The notes under the pieces are model-generated. The model was not told the DNA's origin. It made no database searches and was given only the letters and a program-made list of their open reading frames with translations. Both the position numbers and the translations under genes were made by a program. 37,568 nt of DNA from Reyranella sp. (lineage in GTDB: Bacteria; Pseudomonadota; Alphaproteobacteria; Reyranellales; Reyranellaceae), in contig JAQSDW010000110.1 in NCBI GenBank assembly GCA_029946105.1, forward strand, positions 1 through 37,568. The letters run 5' to 3'. Within the stretch, counting starts at the first letter, position 1. Each line of letters opens with the position of its first letter. This document shows, piece after piece, positions 17,323 to 24,759 of this stretch.

Positions 17323-17644
17323 GGTTTGTTTTACCCCACAGTCCGGCCGGGAGAAACGCGGGATTGGCGGGGAGATTGCGGGGACAGGTGGCAGCTTTCG
17401 CCCGGACCGCCCGAATCGGGACCCGACTCGCCTTTGCCCTCCAGATATTCGTCCCTTGCGGACAACCCGGGAGGAATGGCCTGCGAGTCGGGAATCAGCC
17501 CAAGCAACTGGCTGAAAACGGCCCTGCTCGGTCCACAGCGCCTTGGGGAGAAGAGTCCAATAGGGCGCATCCCCACGTGCCACAGGCCCTACTACTACTA
17601 CTACCTAGTAAGAATAGAATAAGAGGAAGCATGAGGGACAAGAC
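17323..17644. other. Intergenic region between ppsR and hemE
   Basis: About 320 bp with no convincing gene. The ppsR frame is open through most of it but encodes low-complexity Arg/Pro/Gly-rich sequence. Near the hemE end it holds a run of five TAC triplets (within 17589-17605) followed by an AT-rich stretch with a -10-like TAGAAT at 17615-17620, and a 5-codon reading frame (17631-17648). I found no convincing -35 element, terminator or EcfG promoter. Confidence 0.6.
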
Positions 17645-17648
17645 TTGA
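17631..17648 (+). other. Five-codon upstream reading frame overlapping the hemE start
   Basis: ATG AGG GAC AAG ACT TGA encodes MRDKT, preceded by a good ribosome site (GAGGA, 4 nt before). Its TGA overlaps the TTG start of hemE (TTGA at 17645-17648), and its AGG codon is part of the hemE Shine-Dalgarno. It could couple or meter hemE translation. It may also be fortuitous. Confidence 0.4.
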
Positions 17649-18700
17649 GCAGCGTAGAAGCAGCGGGAAAGTTTTTACAGACGTTGGCCGGGACGCGCTT
17701 TCCGACGCCACCGATCTGGCTGATGCGTCAGGCCGGTCGATACCTGCCGGAGTATCGTGCCGTCCGGGCAACGACGAAATCCTTCCTCGAATTCTGCTAC
17801 ACGCCGGACAAGGCGGTCGAGGTGACACTGCAGCCGATCCGCCGGTTCGGGCTCGATGCTGCGATCATCTTTTCCGACATCCTGGTCATCCCCGACGCGC
17901 TTGGCCAGAAGGTCTGGTTCGAGGAGGGCGAGGGCCCGAAGCTGGAAGCACTGACCGATCCCTCGCAATTCGGCCGACTCTCCCGCGCCCGCATCGCCGA
18001 TCATCTGGCCCCGGTCTACGAGGCGATCCGCCGGACGCGCGCGGCACTGCCCGCCGAGACAGCGCTGCTGGGCTTCGCCGGCGCACCATTCACGCTCGCC
18101 TGCTACATGATTGAAGGCAGCGGCAGCAAGGATTTCGCCAAGGTCAAACGATGGGCTTACGAGCATCCCGAGTCCTTCCGGCTGCTGATCGATCTGCTGG
18201 TCGAGGCTGTCATCGATCACCTGGCCTACCAGGTAGATGCCGGCGCCGATGCAGTACAGCTCTTCGATTCATGGGCAGGTGTGTTGCCGGAAGAGCAGCT
18301 CTTCCACTGGTCGCTCGATCCGATGGTGCGTATCGCCAAGGGACTGCGCGAACGGCATCCGGGCATTCCCGTCATCGCTTTTCCGCGCGCGGTCGGACCG
18401 GCGATGCTGATGTATTGCCGGCCGGACACATTCTGCGCGCTGTCGATCGACACCGGCCTCGGCGCGCATTGGGCCGCCAAGGAACTGCAGCCGCACATCT
18501 GCCTGCAGGGCAACCTCGATCCGATCATGCTGGTGGCGGGCGGTGACGCGATGGAACGCGAAGCGACGCGGATCCTCGACAAGCTCGGCCATGGGCCTTT
18601 CGTCTTCAACCTCGGCCATGGCGTGGTGCCGCAGACGCCGCCCGACAATGTCGCGCGCCTGGTCGAGATCGTCCGCAACTGGAAGCCGGGTGCGCCATGA
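17645..18700 (+). CDS. hemE: Uroporphyrinogen decarboxylase HemE
   Basis: Cytoplasmic heme-pathway enzyme (351 aa) that decarboxylates the four acetate side chains of uroporphyrinogen III to give coproporphyrinogen III. The signature PPIWLMRQAGRYLPEYR begins near residue 22 and carries the substrate-binding Arg residues. The conserved Asp segment (FSDILVIPDALG) and the later CYMIEGSGSKDF motif are present. Length matches the family. The start is a TTG at 17645 with GAGG eight bases upstream. No in-frame ATG or GTG precedes the conserved N terminus. It is first in hemE-hemH-hemJ and divergent from ppsR. Confidence 0.96.
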   Translation: MSSVEAAGKFLQTLAGTRFPTPPIWLMRQAGRYLPEYRAVRATTKSFLEFCYTPDKAVEVTLQPIRRFGLDAAIIFSDILVIPDALGQKVWFEEGEGPKLEALTDPSQFGRLSRARIADHLAPVYEAIRRTRAALPAETALLGFAGAPFTLACYMIEGSGSKDFAKVKRWAYEHPESFRLLIDLLVEAVIDHLAYQVDAGADAVQLFDSWAGVLPEEQLFHWSLDPMVRIAKGLRERHPGIPVIAFPRAVGPAMLMYCRPDTFCALSIDTGLGAHWAAKELQPHICLQGNLDPIMLVAGGDAMEREATRILDKLGHGPFVFNLGHGVVPQTPPDNVARLVEIVRNWKPGAP

Positions 18701-18729
18701 GAATCGGACCGCGGAGGATCGGGCCGTGA
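18697..18729 (+). other. Ten-codon reading frame bridging hemE and hemH
   Basis: An ATG overlapping the hemE stop (ATGA at 18697-18700) opens a frame encoding MRIGPRRIGP. Its TGA overlaps the GTG start of hemH (GTGA at 18726-18729). The internal GGAGG is the hemH ribosome site. Ribosomes finishing hemE could re-initiate here and hand over to hemH. A chance frame in GC-rich DNA is also possible. Confidence 0.35.
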
Positions 18730-19769
18730 AGATCGCCATCGTTCTGTTCAATCTCGGCGGTCCCGATTCTCCTGAAGCCGTGCAGCCGTTCCTGAAAAAT
18801 CTTTTCAGCGATCCCGCGATCATCTCGCTGCCGTCGTTCCTGCGCCTGCCGCTGGCCAGCTTCATTTCCAGCCGGCGCGCGCCCAAGACGCAGAAGATCT
18901 ACGACCAGATCGGCGGATCCTCGCCCATCCTCGGCCAGACCGAGGCGCAGGCGCGCGCGCTGGAGGAGGTGCTGGGGGAGGGGACGGGAGAGGGCCACGA
19001 ATGGCGCGGCTATGTCTGCATGCGCTACTGGCATCCGATGACCGAGGCCGTGGTGCGCTCCGTGAAGCGCTTCGCGCCCGACCGCATCGTGCTGCTGCCG
19101 CTTTATCCGCAGTTCTCGACGACCACGACTGGCTCCTCGGTGAAGGCCTGGCAGGCCGGGGCCACGGCGGCAAAGCTCGCGGTCCCGACGCAAACCGTGT
19201 GCTGCTATCCCGACGAACCCGGGTTTATCGCGGCCTCGGTCGATCTGCTGAAGCAGGGTCTGGCCGAGGCGGGCGACCGCCCGACCCGCGTGCTGTTCTC
19301 GGCTCACGGACTGCCGGAAAAAGTCATCAAGGCGGGCGATCCCTACCAGGCGCAGGTCGAGCGCACGGCCAAGGCGATTGCCGACCAGACAGGGGAACTC
19401 GACTGGTCGGTCTGCTACCAGAGCCGTGTCGGGCCGCTGAAGTGGATCGGGCCCTCGACAAGGGTGGAAGTCCAGCGTGCCGGACAGGACGGCAAGGCCG
19501 TCGTGCTCTATCCGCTGGCCTTCGTGTCGGAACATTCCGAGACCCTGGTCGAACTCGACATCGACTATCGCCGCCTTGCTGGCGAGTGCGGCGTGCCGGC
19601 CTACATCCGGGTACCGGCAGTGGGCACCCATCCGCTGTTCATTGCGGGCCTGGCCAACCGTGTCCGCGCGATCCTCAGTGGCCCGCAGGTCGCGGTCTGC
19701 CACGGCGCCACGGAAATGCCCTGCAGCTCCCGGCACCTCGGTTGCCCCCTCATCGCGGGAGCGGCGTGA
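18726..19769 (+). CDS. hemH: Ferrochelatase HemH, probably with an iron-sulfur cluster
   Basis: Inserts ferrous iron into protoporphyrin IX to form heme b (347 aa). The N terminus VLFNLGGPDSPEAV, the catalytic His in FSAHGLP (about 194) and the acidic segment FVSEHSETLVELD (about 267-279) are family hallmarks. Cysteines at 159, 160, 325, 333 and 340 sit close to the positions (158, 332, 339, 341) reported as [2Fe-2S] ligands in Caulobacter ferrochelatase, so a cluster is likely. The start is a GTG with GGAGG eight bases upstream. The gap from hemE is 25 nt and the gene overlaps hemJ (TGATG). Confidence 0.96.
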   Translation: MKIAIVLFNLGGPDSPEAVQPFLKNLFSDPAIISLPSFLRLPLASFISSRRAPKTQKIYDQIGGSSPILGQTEAQARALEEVLGEGTGEGHEWRGYVCMRYWHPMTEAVVRSVKRFAPDRIVLLPLYPQFSTTTTGSSVKAWQAGATAAKLAVPTQTVCCYPDEPGFIAASVDLLKQGLAEAGDRPTRVLFSAHGLPEKVIKAGDPYQAQVERTAKAIADQTGELDWSVCYQSRVGPLKWIGPSTRVEVQRAGQDGKAVVLYPLAFVSEHSETLVELDIDYRRLAGECGVPAYIRVPAVGTHPLFIAGLANRVRAILSGPQVAVCHGATEMPCSSRHLGCPLIAGAA

Positions 19770-20194
19770 TGCTCTACGAAATTCTGAAGGCGCTGCACAT
19801 CGTGGCCGTGATCGCCTGGATGGCGGGGTTGCTCTACCTGCCGCGGCTGTTCGTCTATCACGCCGACGCCGAGAAGGGTTCGAAGCAGAGCGAGACCTTC
19901 AAGATCATGGAGCGGCGCCTCGTCTACGCGATCATGGAACCGGCCCAGGGCACGGTCTGGGTCCTGGGCTTGCTGCTGGCCTGGCGCGGCGACTGGTGGG
20001 GCGCCGGCTGGTTCCAGGCGAAGATCGTGCTGGTCCTGCTGCTGACCGGCGTGCACCACGTCTATGGACGCTGGCGCAAGACCTTCGAGGCAGACAAAAA
20101 CACGAGGCCTGCCAGCTATTATCGCTGGTGGAACGAGGTGCCGACGGTGCTGATGATCGCTATCGTATTCCTCGTGGTTCTAAAACCGTTTTGA
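19769..20194 (+). CDS. hemJ: Protoporphyrinogen IX oxidase HemJ
   Basis: A small integral membrane protein (141 aa) that oxidises protoporphyrinogen IX to protoporphyrin IX, the step just before ferrochelatase. It starts with the family N terminus LYEILKALHIVAVIAWMAGLLYLPRLFVYH, whose first helix carries a conserved His (10). Three more membrane helices follow, with a conserved Arg/Lys-rich loop (GRWRKTFEAD). Length matches the UPF0093 family. The ATG overlaps the hemH stop (TGATG), so heme enzymes for consecutive steps are translationally coupled. In many alphaproteobacteria rho follows hemJ. Here it does not. Confidence 0.93.
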   Translation: MLYEILKALHIVAVIAWMAGLLYLPRLFVYHADAEKGSKQSETFKIMERRLVYAIMEPAQGTVWVLGLLLAWRGDWWGAGWFQAKIVLVLLLTGVHHVYGRWRKTFEADKNTRPASYYRWWNEVPTVLMIAIVFLVVLKPF

Positions 20195-20204
20195 GTGGAG
20201 AAAC

Positions 20205-20735
20205 ATGAACGCCGTGGCGACCATCGATTGGCACGACCAGATCTTCGACGTCCTGCAGGATCACGACATCAAGCAGGTCTATCACGTGCCCGACGCCGGG
20301 CATGGAAAGCTGATCGAGGCCTGCCAGAAGTCGAACTCGATGCGCACGCTGGCGCTCACGACCGAGGAAGAGGGCATCCCGCTCGCCGCCGGTGCGTGGC
20401 TGGGCGGCCAGCGCTCGGTGCTGCTGATGCAGAGCTCGGGTGTCGGCAACACCATCAACCTGATGGGCCTCACCAAGACGCTCCGATTTCCGTTCCTGAC
20501 GCTGATCACGATGCGCGGCGAGCCGGGCGAGTTCAATTCGTGGCAGTATCCGATGGGTCAGGGCACGCCCAAGGTGCTCGAGGCGATGGGTGTGCTGGTC
20601 ATGTCGGTCGACAAGGCCGACGCCGTGAAGGAGACCGTCGATCATGCCGCGCGTTCGGCCTTCAACGGCGGCCAGGCGGTCGCCGTACTGCTGCGCCAGA
20701 AGCTGATCGGCATCAAGACATTCGGGAAGAAGTAG
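20205..20735 (+). CDS. Thiamine-diphosphate decarboxylase alpha subunit, sulfopyruvate/phosphonopyruvate type (ComD-like)
   Basis: A 176-aa stand-alone pyrimidine-binding (PYR) domain of a ThDP enzyme. The activating glutamate lies in TEEEGIPLAAGAWLGG (54-56). The following MQSSGVGNTINLMGL and LITMRGEPGEFNSWQ segments are typical of sulfopyruvate decarboxylase alpha (ComD) and the N-terminal half of phosphonopyruvate decarboxylase. It must pair with the next gene, which supplies the cofactor domain and starts 1 nt after its stop. The real substrate (3-sulfopyruvate, phosphonopyruvate or another 3-substituted pyruvate) cannot be decided. No xsc, phosphonate mutase or coenzyme M genes are in the window. 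Ribosome site GTGGAG precedes the ATG. Confidence 0.85.
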   Translation: MNAVATIDWHDQIFDVLQDHDIKQVYHVPDAGHGKLIEACQKSNSMRTLALTTEEEGIPLAAGAWLGGQRSVLLMQSSGVGNTINLMGLTKTLRFPFLTLITMRGEPGEFNSWQYPMGQGTPKVLEAMGVLVMSVDKADAVKETVDHAARSAFNGGQAVAVLLRQKLIGIKTFGKK

Positions 20736-20736
20736 C

Positions 20737-21363
20737 ATGAGTTCCAAGATTTCCGGGGCCACGCTCCAGCGCCGCCCGCTGGTGAAGAAGATCCTCGAGG
20801 GCGCCGATGGCAACCTGCTGGTGGTTGCAGGCCTCGGCTCCTCGAACTGGGACATCACAAACGCCGGCGACCGTCCGCTCAACATGCCGCTGTGGGGTGC
20901 GATGGGCGGCACAGTGCCGATGGGCCTCGGCCTCGCGCTGGCCCAGCCGACCAAGCGTGTGCTGGTGATCACCGGTGATGCCGACCTGATGATGACGTTG
21001 AGCGCGCTCGCTACCGTTGCCGCGCAGCAGCCCGACAATCTCGCGATCTGCGTGCTCGACAACGAGAAGTTCGGTGAGACCGGCAATCAGGCCAGCCACA
21101 CCAGCCCGCGCAACAACGGCCCGACCGGATCAGGCGCCGGCACCGATCTCGCCATGATCGCCAAGGGCTGCGGCATCGCCGATACCGGCACCGTGACCGA
21201 GCAGGGTGATGTCGCCCAGCTCGTCAAGGATCTCCGCGCCAAGAAGGGCCCGGTGTTCAGGCTGGTGAAGGTGATGGTCGAGAAACTCGAGTTCGTGATG
21301 CCGCCGCAGGATGGCGCCCATCTCAAAGACCGCTTCCGCCAGGCCCTGCTGGGCCGCCCCTGA
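20737..21363 (+). CDS. Thiamine-diphosphate decarboxylase beta subunit, sulfopyruvate/phosphonopyruvate type (ComE-like)
   Basis: A 208-aa stand-alone cofactor-binding (PP) domain of a ThDP enzyme. The diphosphate/Mg motif runs from GDAD (80-83) to LDNEKFGETG (107-116), with the usual 25-30 residue spacing. The substrate-side segment NMPLWGAMGGTVPMGLGLALAQ is typical of the ComE/phosphonopyruvate decarboxylase group. With the preceding gene it should form an alpha/beta enzyme that removes CO2 from a 3-substituted pyruvate to give an aldehyde. The two genes are separated by a single base. Confidence 0.86.
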   Translation: MSSKISGATLQRRPLVKKILEGADGNLLVVAGLGSSNWDITNAGDRPLNMPLWGAMGGTVPMGLGLALAQPTKRVLVITGDADLMMTLSALATVAAQQPDNLAICVLDNEKFGETGNQASHTSPRNNGPTGSGAGTDLAMIAKGCGIADTGTVTEQGDVAQLVKDLRAKKGPVFRLVKVMVEKLEFVMPPQDGAHLKDRFRQALLGRP

Positions 21364-21387
21364 GGGCCGGAGAATGAGAGCAAGACC

Positions 21388-22548
21388 ATGACCGACTACG
21401 GCCCATTTCCCCTGATCGACCTTGCCGGCAGCCCGCACGAACGCGGCCGCACGCACGGCAAGGCCGCGGCCGACCGGCTGAAGCGCGGCGCCAAGATGTA
21501 TGCCGAGTCGCTGCTCAAGAGCGGGGTCGAGTGGAAGGAGCTGGAGCGGCGCGCCGAAGCCATGGTGCCGGGGATCGATCATTTCGATCCGGCCTATGTC
21601 GAGGAGATGCGCGGCATCGCCGAGGGCGCGGGTGAGCCATTCGCCGCGGTGATGCTGATGAATGCCCGCACCGAGATGGTGGCGGCAGCGCGACGGCAGA
21701 AGGCGGCCCAGCACTTTCCCGACGGTTGCACGGCAGCACTTGCGCTGCCAGAGGCGAGCGCCGACGGCGTGCTGCTGCATGGCCAGAACTGGGATTGGCG
21801 CGCCGAGTGTGCCGAGACGGGCGTGGTGCTGCGTATCCGCCGCGATGACGGGCCCGACATCCTGACCTTCACCGAAGCCGGCGGTCTTGCCCGCTCCGGT
21901 CTCAATTCGGCCGGCATCGGCCTCACCGCCAACGCGCTGGAATGCGACCGCGACTACCAGCGCGGCGCCGGCGTGCCGCTGCCCTTCATCCGGCGCAAGG
22001 TGCTGGAGGCGGCCCATCTCGCGCAGGCGGTCCAGACGATCGTCTCGACGCCCAAGCCCGGCTCCAACCACATGGCGGTGAGCCATGCGACGACTGACGG
22101 CGGCGGCGAGGCCTTCGGCTTCGAATGCGCGCCCGACGACACATTCTGGCTGGCGCCCGAGCGCGGTCTCTACGTCCATGCCAATCACTGGATCGCCGAG
22201 TCGGCGCGCGCCAAGGTCAAGGACACCGGGCTCGCCGAGACGCCGTGCTCGATCTATCGCGACAAGCGCGTGCGCGATCAGCTCGGGCAAAAATTGGTTC
22301 TTGGGCGCGGCAAGCTTACGCTCGAGGATTTCCGCGCCGCCTTTTTCGACGACTGGAATGCACCCTGGTCGGTGTGCCGGCCGCCGCGACTCAACACGCG
22401 CGGCGTCATGACGGCCACGACGGCGATGATCCTGATGCGTCCCGGCGAAGGTCATCTCGAAGCTTGCCCGATGCCGTCCCTCAACAAGCAGTTCACGACC
22501 TATTCGCTCACGCCCGATCGCACTGCGCAGAAGCAGGCCGCAGAATAA
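21388..22548 (+). CDS. C45-family autoproteolytic acyltransferase/hydrolase (AAT-like)
   Basis: A 386-aa Ntn hydrolase of the acyl-CoA:6-aminopenicillanate acyltransferase group. The autoprocessing site is DGCT (112-115). Cleavage before Cys114 would expose it as the N-terminal nucleophile. Downstream GQNWDW, the LTANAL strand and the NHW segment match the family. Members hydrolyse or transfer amide-linked acyl groups, and their bacterial substrates are mostly unknown. No signal peptide is seen, so action is cytoplasmic. It lies 24 nt after the ComE-like gene and 19 nt before cysK, so a shared pathway on an amide- or sulfur-containing compound is plausible but unproven. Confidence 0.88.
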   Translation: MTDYGPFPLIDLAGSPHERGRTHGKAAADRLKRGAKMYAESLLKSGVEWKELERRAEAMVPGIDHFDPAYVEEMRGIAEGAGEPFAAVMLMNARTEMVAAARRQKAAQHFPDGCTAALALPEASADGVLLHGQNWDWRAECAETGVVLRIRRDDGPDILTFTEAGGLARSGLNSAGIGLTANALECDRDYQRGAGVPLPFIRRKVLEAAHLAQAVQTIVSTPKPGSNHMAVSHATTDGGGEAFGFECAPDDTFWLAPERGLYVHANHWIAESARAKVKDTGLAETPCSIYRDKRVRDQLGQKLVLGRGKLTLEDFRAAFFDDWNAPWSVCRPPRLNTRGVMTATTAMILMRPGEGHLEACPMPSLNKQFTTYSLTPDRTAQKQAAE

Positions 22549-22567
22549 AGCCTGGGAGGGCTTCTCA

Positions 22568-23527
22568 ATGACCCAATCGCCGGAATTCCGTGGCCGCATC
22601 TACAACGACATCACCGAAACAGTCGGCGCCACGCCGCTGGTCCGGCTGAACCGGATCCCCAAGCGCGACGGCATCAAGGCCGAGATCCTGGCCAAGCTCG
22701 AATTCTTCAACCCGCTCGCCTCGGTGAAGGATCGCATCGGTCTCGCCATGATCGATGCGGCCGAGAAAACCGGCAAGATCGTGCCGGGCGTCAGCACGCT
22801 GATCGAGCCGACATCGGGCAACACCGGCATCGGCCTCGCTTTCGTGGCCGCGGCGCGCGGCTATCAGATCATCCTCACCATGCCCGATTCGATGTCCGTC
22901 GAGCGGCGCAAGATGCTGGCGATCCTGGGCGCCAAACTCGAACTCACGCCGCGCGAAAAGGGCATCAAGGGCGCTATCGCGCGGGCCGAGGAGCTGCTGA
23001 AGGAAATTCCCAACAGCTTCATGCCGCAGCAGTTCCAGAACCCTGCCAATCCCGCGGTCCACCAGCGCACGACGGCCGAGGAAATCTGGAAGGACACTGG
23101 CGGCAAGTTCGACTACTTCGTGGCCGGCGTCGGCACCGGCGGCACCATCACCGGTGTGGGCCAGGCGCTGAAGCCGCGCCTGCCCGGGCTCAAGGTCGTG
23201 GCGGTCGAGCCCTCGGCCAGCCAGGTGCTGGCCGGTGGCACGCATTCGCCGCATCCCATCCAGGGCATCGGTGCAGGTATCATTCCCGACATTCTCGATC
23301 GCTCGGTGATCGACGAAATCATCGCCATCGACAACGACGCGGCCTTCAAGACGGCGCGCGACATGGCGGCGCTGGAGGGTATTCCCGTCGGCATCTCCTC
23401 CGGTGCAGCCGTTGCTGCCGCGCTAAAGATCGGCGCCCGGCCGGAAGCTGCCGGCAAGCGCATCGTGGTGATCATCCCGTCGTTCGCCGAGCGCTACGTC
23501 AGCACGCCCCTCTTCGATGGTCTCTGA
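22568..23527 (+). CDS. cysK: Cysteine synthase A (O-acetylserine sulfhydrylase)
   Basis: A PLP enzyme (319 aa) making cysteine from O-acetylserine and sulfide. The PLP lysine is K54 in ASVKDR. The substrate loop PTSGNTGIG, the phosphate-binding GTGGT and the C-terminal ISSGAA are all intact. Length matches CysK rather than the longer CysM or cystathionine beta-synthase. It is the last gene of the plus-strand run from the heme genes through the ThDP decarboxylase, so it may act in a sulfonate- or sulfur-amino-acid-related pathway. Specialised CysK homologs such as cysteate synthase exist and cannot be ruled out. The 3' end shows a 16-bp tandem duplication including the stop codon. Confidence 0.92.
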   Translation: MTQSPEFRGRIYNDITETVGATPLVRLNRIPKRDGIKAEILAKLEFFNPLASVKDRIGLAMIDAAEKTGKIVPGVSTLIEPTSGNTGIGLAFVAAARGYQIILTMPDSMSVERRKMLAILGAKLELTPREKGIKGAIARAEELLKEIPNSFMPQQFQNPANPAVHQRTTAEEIWKDTGGKFDYFVAGVGTGGTITGVGQALKPRLPGLKVVAVEPSASQVLAGGTHSPHPIQGIGAGIIPDILDRSVIDEIIAIDNDAAFKTARDMAALEGIPVGISSGAAVAAALKIGARPEAAGKRIVVIIPSFAERYVSTPLFDGL

Positions 23528-23543
23528 GGTCGACGGTCTCTGA

Positions 23544-24335
23544 TCAGCCGGGATACCACGCCGGTTTGCGCTTCTCGCGGAAGCTGGCGAGGCCTTCCGC
23601 CGCTTCTGGCTGCTGGCGGGCGCGGGCGTGCTCGTCGATCAGGTCGCGCAATTCGCCGTCGTCGACGAACGAGCGGGCCGACGCCATGGTCCTGAGCTTG
23701 GTCGCGGTCGTGGCGCCGGGTGCGTTCATCAGCACTGAATCGACGATCTTGTTCCCGGCCTCCTCGAGGCCGTCGGTCGCGCAGACCTCGTGCACTAGGC
23801 CCAGGCGCCGCGCTTCGTGGGCGCCGAAGCGCTCGCCGGTAAGCGCATAGCGCCTGACCTGGCGCACGCCCATGGCCTGGCAGAGCTGCGGCAGGATGAT
23901 GCCTGCCATCAGGCCCCAGCGCGTCTCGGCGATGGAGAAGATAGCGTCTTCGCTCGCCACCACGACATCGCAAGCGGCCGCAATGCCGGTGCCGCCACCA
24001 AAGCAGCCGCCTTGGACCAGGGCCAGCGTCGGCACCGGACAGGTGTCGAGCCGGCGCACGGCCTCGGCCGTGAGCCGGCTCACCTTCTCGTTCTCGGCCG
24101 GCGATTGTTTGGACACGCCGGTGATCCACGCCAGATCGGCGCCGGCCTGGAAGTGGCGGCCGTTGCCGCGCAGCACGACAAGGCGCAGGTCCGCTTCGCT
24201 GCCGAGCGCATCCATTGCATCGTGCAGGCCCTGGATCAGATCGCCGTTGTAGGCGTTGTTCACCTTCGGCCGGTTGAGCGTGACCGTCGCCACGCCGCGC
24301 GCGTCGACTGTCCATAGAACGGTGTCGTTGCTCAC
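23544..24335 (-). CDS. Enoyl-CoA hydratase/isomerase family protein
   Basis: A 263-aa crotonase-fold protein. The oxyanion hole is formed by the AGADLAW and QGGCFGGGTGI segments, and a catalytic-type Glu lies in AETRWGLMAG. This pattern is closest to hydratases such as methylglutaconyl- or other enoyl-CoA hydratases, but the exact acyl-CoA is unknown. The start is a GTG at 24335, one base after the stop of the NTF2-like gene, so the two are coupled. It converges with cysK with a 16-nt gap. Confidence 0.92.
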   Translation of the reverse strand: MSNDTVLWTVDARGVATVTLNRPKVNNAYNGDLIQGLHDAMDALGSEADLRLVVLRGNGRHFQAGADLAWITGVSKQSPAENEKVSRLTAEAVRRLDTCPVPTLALVQGGCFGGGTGIAAACDVVVASEDAIFSIAETRWGLMAGIILPQLCQAMGVRQVRRYALTGERFGAHEARRLGLVHEVCATDGLEEAGNKIVDSVLMNAPGATTATKLRTMASARSFVDDGELRDLIDEHARARQQPEAAEGLASFREKRKPAWYPG

Positions 24336-24336
24336 G

Positions 24337-24705
24337 TCAGTCGGCCTTCAGGTAGCTGTCCTTGAGCGCGATCTTGCCGTCCTTCACCTCGTAGAGATCG
24401 ATGCCGTAGCGGTCGAAGGACTTGCCGGCATGGTCGATGCCGGTGACGCGGAAGGTGCCGAACAATTTATCGCCGGCGCGGTGAATGCGCGCCTCGGAGT
24501 AGCGCGCCTCGCGGTGCGCCCTGGACTTGTCGGCGAAGTAGGCGCGCAGGTCGTCCTTGCCCTTGAGCACGCGGCCGGCCGGCGCGCCGCCTGAATAGAG
24601 GCGCCATTCGAAGTCGTCGGTGACGCAGGCCGCGATCTCGTCGGCATCGGCCTTGTTGAAGGCCTTGCCGAAGCGGCGGAACAGGTCGTCGATGGCGTCA
24701 GGCAT
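24337..24705 (-). CDS. NTF2-like/SnoaL-like family protein
   Basis: A 122-aa protein of the cone-shaped NTF2 fold. It has an N-terminal helix pair (DAIDDLFRRFGKAFNKADADEI), the strand CVTDDFEWRLYSGG and a C-terminal strand set ending GIDLYEVKDGKIALKDSYLKAD. Such proteins are ketosteroid isomerase-like enzymes, cyclases or small-molecule-binding proteins. The substrate is unknown. The ATG at 24705 was chosen over one 15 codons upstream because a strong GGGAGGA lies 5 nt before it. It lies between the LysR gene and the enoyl-CoA hydratase, all on one strand. Confidence 0.85.
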   Translation of the reverse strand: MPDAIDDLFRRFGKAFNKADADEIAACVTDDFEWRLYSGGAPAGRVLKGKDDLRAYFADKSRAHREARYSEARIHRAGDKLFGTFRVTGIDHAGKSFDRYGIDLYEVKDGKIALKDSYLKAD

Positions 24706-24759
24706 GGTGTCCTCCCTGGTTGCTGGCAGTAGACCATATTTCCCGTTCATATCTCCCGC

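Noticed and set aside
17322..17583. N-terminal extension of ppsR by 87 codons.
   Set aside because: The extra residues are Arg/Pro/Gly-rich and unlike the family, whose members start at about the GTG at 17322.
17589..17605. TAC triplet run as a functional repeat or riboswitch part.
   Set aside because: Only five units, with no flanking structure or dyad. It could be ordinary slippage.
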